Source: Rhodococcus sp. KBS0724 (GTDB lineage: Bacteria > Actinomycetota > Actinomycetes > Mycobacteriales > Mycobacteriaceae). From it: a stretch of DNA of 64,000 bases. Location of the stretch: positions 2,886,001 to 2,950,000 of the forward strand of contig NZ_VCBX02000001.1 in NCBI RefSeq assembly GCF_005938745.2, read 5' to 3'. Below the pieces are notes generated by a model. That model ran no database searches. It had not been told where the DNA came from and saw nothing but the letters and a program-made list of their open reading frames with translations. Made by a program: the position numbers and the translations under genes. Below, in pieces: positions 62,867 to 64,000 of the stretch (its first letter is position 1; each line of letters starts with the position of its first letter).

Positions 62867-63451
62867 ATGTCAAGTCTCGAGGGCGCCCAGGCGCCGCAGG
62901 TCGGCGTTCAGGCAAGGGAAATGGCTCAGATCGCGGTGTTCGCGGCGCTGATCGCTGCGTTGGGTCTGCCCGGTGCGATCACGATCGGTATCAGTGGTGT
63001 GCCCATCACACTGCAGACGCTCGGAGTCATTCTTGCCGGAGCCATCCTCGGTGCGCGGAAAGGTGTTGCGGCAGTTGCCGTCTTCATCGCACTGACGATG
63101 ATCGGGTTGCCGCTGCTGTCAGGTGGACGCACCGGATTGACCGCCCTCGCCGGACCTAGTGCCGGCTATCTGGTCGGGTGGCTTCCCGCGGTCCTGTGCA
63201 TCGGTTGGCTCACCGCCCGGATCCTGCCCAAGTACCCGCTTGTGCTGGGCATTCTGATCAATGCGTTTGGCGGTATCGCCGTCGTGTATCTGTTCGGCAC
63301 GGCGGGACTGGTACTTCGTACGGACATGGGTATCGGCGCCGCGCTGAGCACAAACGTGGCATTTCTTCCCGGCGACGCGTTGAAAGTGGTTGTCGCGAGT
63401 GTTGTCGCCAAGGGTGTACACCGAGCTTATCCAGGACTGATTCGTCGGTGA
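62867..63451 (+). CDS. bioY: Biotin transporter BioY
   Basis: A 194-residue S-component of the biotin ECF transporter, about six helices. Family blocks: ITIGISGVPITLQTLGVILA, AILGARKG, and GRTGLTALAGPSAGYLVGWL. TGGAGGAGTG precedes the ATG. The BioQ palindrome upstream predicts derepression when biotin is scarce. No bioM/bioN energising genes follow within the window; instead an AMP-binding enzyme overlaps its stop. Confidence 0.95.
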   Translation: MSSLEGAQAPQVGVQAREMAQIAVFAALIAALGLPGAITIGISGVPITLQTLGVILAGAILGARKGVAAVAVFIALTMIGLPLLSGGRTGLTALAGPSAGYLVGWLPAVLCIGWLTARILPKYPLVLGILINAFGGIAVVYLFGTAGLVLRTDMGIGAALSTNVAFLPGDALKVVVASVVAKGVHRAYPGLIRR

Positions 63452-64000
63452 TCGGACAACTCGGGGGACACGGCGATCAGTGCGCGCTTGATCTCGGGGG
63501 CACAGTTCTCACTTATGCAGAACTTGACGCCGCGATCGAGCGATCACCTCAGGTTGCCGTGTGCGACGCGTCGGCGCTGCCGGTGCTGGAAGCGCTGATC
63601 TGCGTCTATGCCGCCGCGAGGCGCGGAACTGCGGTGATCGTGGAGGATCCAGTGGCGCGGTCCGAGCGCGGCGAGATCGATCCATCGTCGTTTCTGCTCG
63701 TCGCCACGTCTGGTTCCAGTGGACGACCGCGTCCGCTGGCCAGGACAGTGGCGTCGTGGTTCGACAGCTTCCCCGAGTTCACCACCATCACCGGCATCGA
63801 GGCACACGATCGCGTGCTCATCACCGGTCCGCTTCACGCGACGATGCATCTGTTCGGTGCAGTTCACGCACTGTGGCAAGGCGCGTGTGTCACCGACGAC
63901 CCTACGGATGCGACGGTCGTGCACGCGGTTCCAGCCGTTCTACGACGCATCGTGTACGAGGCGCCGCGGTTGCGGACAGCGATAGTAGCCGGGACCATGT
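63448..64000 (+). CDS. AMP-binding enzyme, truncated by window end
   Basis: At least 184 residues visible, frame open to the window end. GTG at 63448 overlaps the bioY stop (GTGA). The adenylate-forming P-loop is FLLVATSGSSGRPRPLARTV, and GPLHATMHLFGAVHALWQGA follows. The N-terminal part before the P-loop is only about 90 residues, shorter than usual for acyl-CoA synthetases and like compact MenE-type ligases. Its BioQ-controlled context suggests a role in supplying or activating a biotin precursor; that is inference. Confidence 0.85.
   Translation, partial: MIGQLGGHGDQCALDLGGTVLTYAELDAAIERSPQVAVCDASALPVLEALICVYAAARRGTAVIVEDPVARSERGEIDPSSFLLVATSGSSGRPRPLARTVASWFDSFPEFTTITGIEAHDRVLITGPLHATMHLFGAVHALWQGACVTDDPTDATVVHAVPAVLRRIVYEAPRLRTAIVAGTM

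Noticed and set aside
1..64000. CRISPR arrays, insertion sequences, prophage or rRNA genes
   Set aside because: No regularly spaced repeats, transposase or integrase motifs, or rRNA sequence were seen; the tRNA cluster shows no integrase beside it.

Overview
High-GC, gene-dense actinobacterial chromosome, most likely a Rhodococcus (or close mycolic-acid-containing relative). Two blocks keep the gene order of Mycobacterium tuberculosis: msrB-aftC-hydrolase-ribD-like-zapE-GNAT (10.1-15.8 kb, compare Rv2674 to Rv2669) and thrS-HIT-pgsA-patA-pimA-NUDIX followed by pdxS (39.1-46.5 kb, compare Rv2614c to Rv2609c and snzP). These encode arabinan and phosphatidylinositol-mannoside (PIM) synthesis, which marks the mycolata. 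Around them lie large catabolic islands of the kind typical of rhodococci. All function calls come from reading translated sequence and motifs; no database search was run.

0-10 kb: a leftward, translationally coupled operon (acyl-CoA-dehydrogenase-like flavoprotein, MmgE/PrpD protein, M20 peptidase, DUF1028 protein, and a four-gene polyamine-type ABC importer). It faces a rightward IclR regulator-nitrilase pair across an intergenic region with two palindromes. It looks like an importer plus degradation route for a nitrogen-containing compound whose identity is not evident.

10-18.6 kb: conserved mycolata genes, then an MFS transporter and a family 1 beta-glucosidase.

18.6-36.7 kb: a large catabolic locus. 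The left arm (minus strand) encodes an acyl-CoA synthetase, SCP-x-type thiolase, PDR-type reductase, Rieske protein and two ACMSD-type amidohydrolases. The right arm encodes an SDR, a PucR regulator (opposite strand), a second acyl-CoA synthetase, a complete Liv-type ABC importer, an LLM flavin oxidoreductase, an enoyl-CoA hydratase and a TetR regulator. Together they suggest uptake, CoA activation, oxidation and beta-oxidation-like cleavage of an organic acid.

36.7-39 kb: a stand-alone LeuA regulatory-domain protein behind a probable leaderless leader peptide and attenuator, then strong hairpins, a five-gene tRNA array (Gly, Cys, Val, Gly, Val; minus strand) and a tRNA-Val(CAC) on the plus strand.

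39-48.5 kb: thrS and the PIM operon, pdxS, azlCD and an Imm5-like gene.

48.5-58.5 kb: another catabolic region with an amidohydrolase, two TetR regulators, two alpha/beta hydrolases, a Baeyer-Villiger-type monooxygenase, an N-acyl-D-amino-acid deacylase and an orphan peptide-type binding protein. Repeated TAGAAC-type motifs and a perfect ACTAGA-N7-TCTAGT palindrome are candidate operators.

58.5-64 kb: a DUF2332 protein, a frameshifted small membrane protein, a CYP102-like P450 lacking the reductase half, a zinc alcohol dehydrogenase, and a BioQ-box-controlled bioY coupled to an AMP-binding enzyme cut by the window edge.
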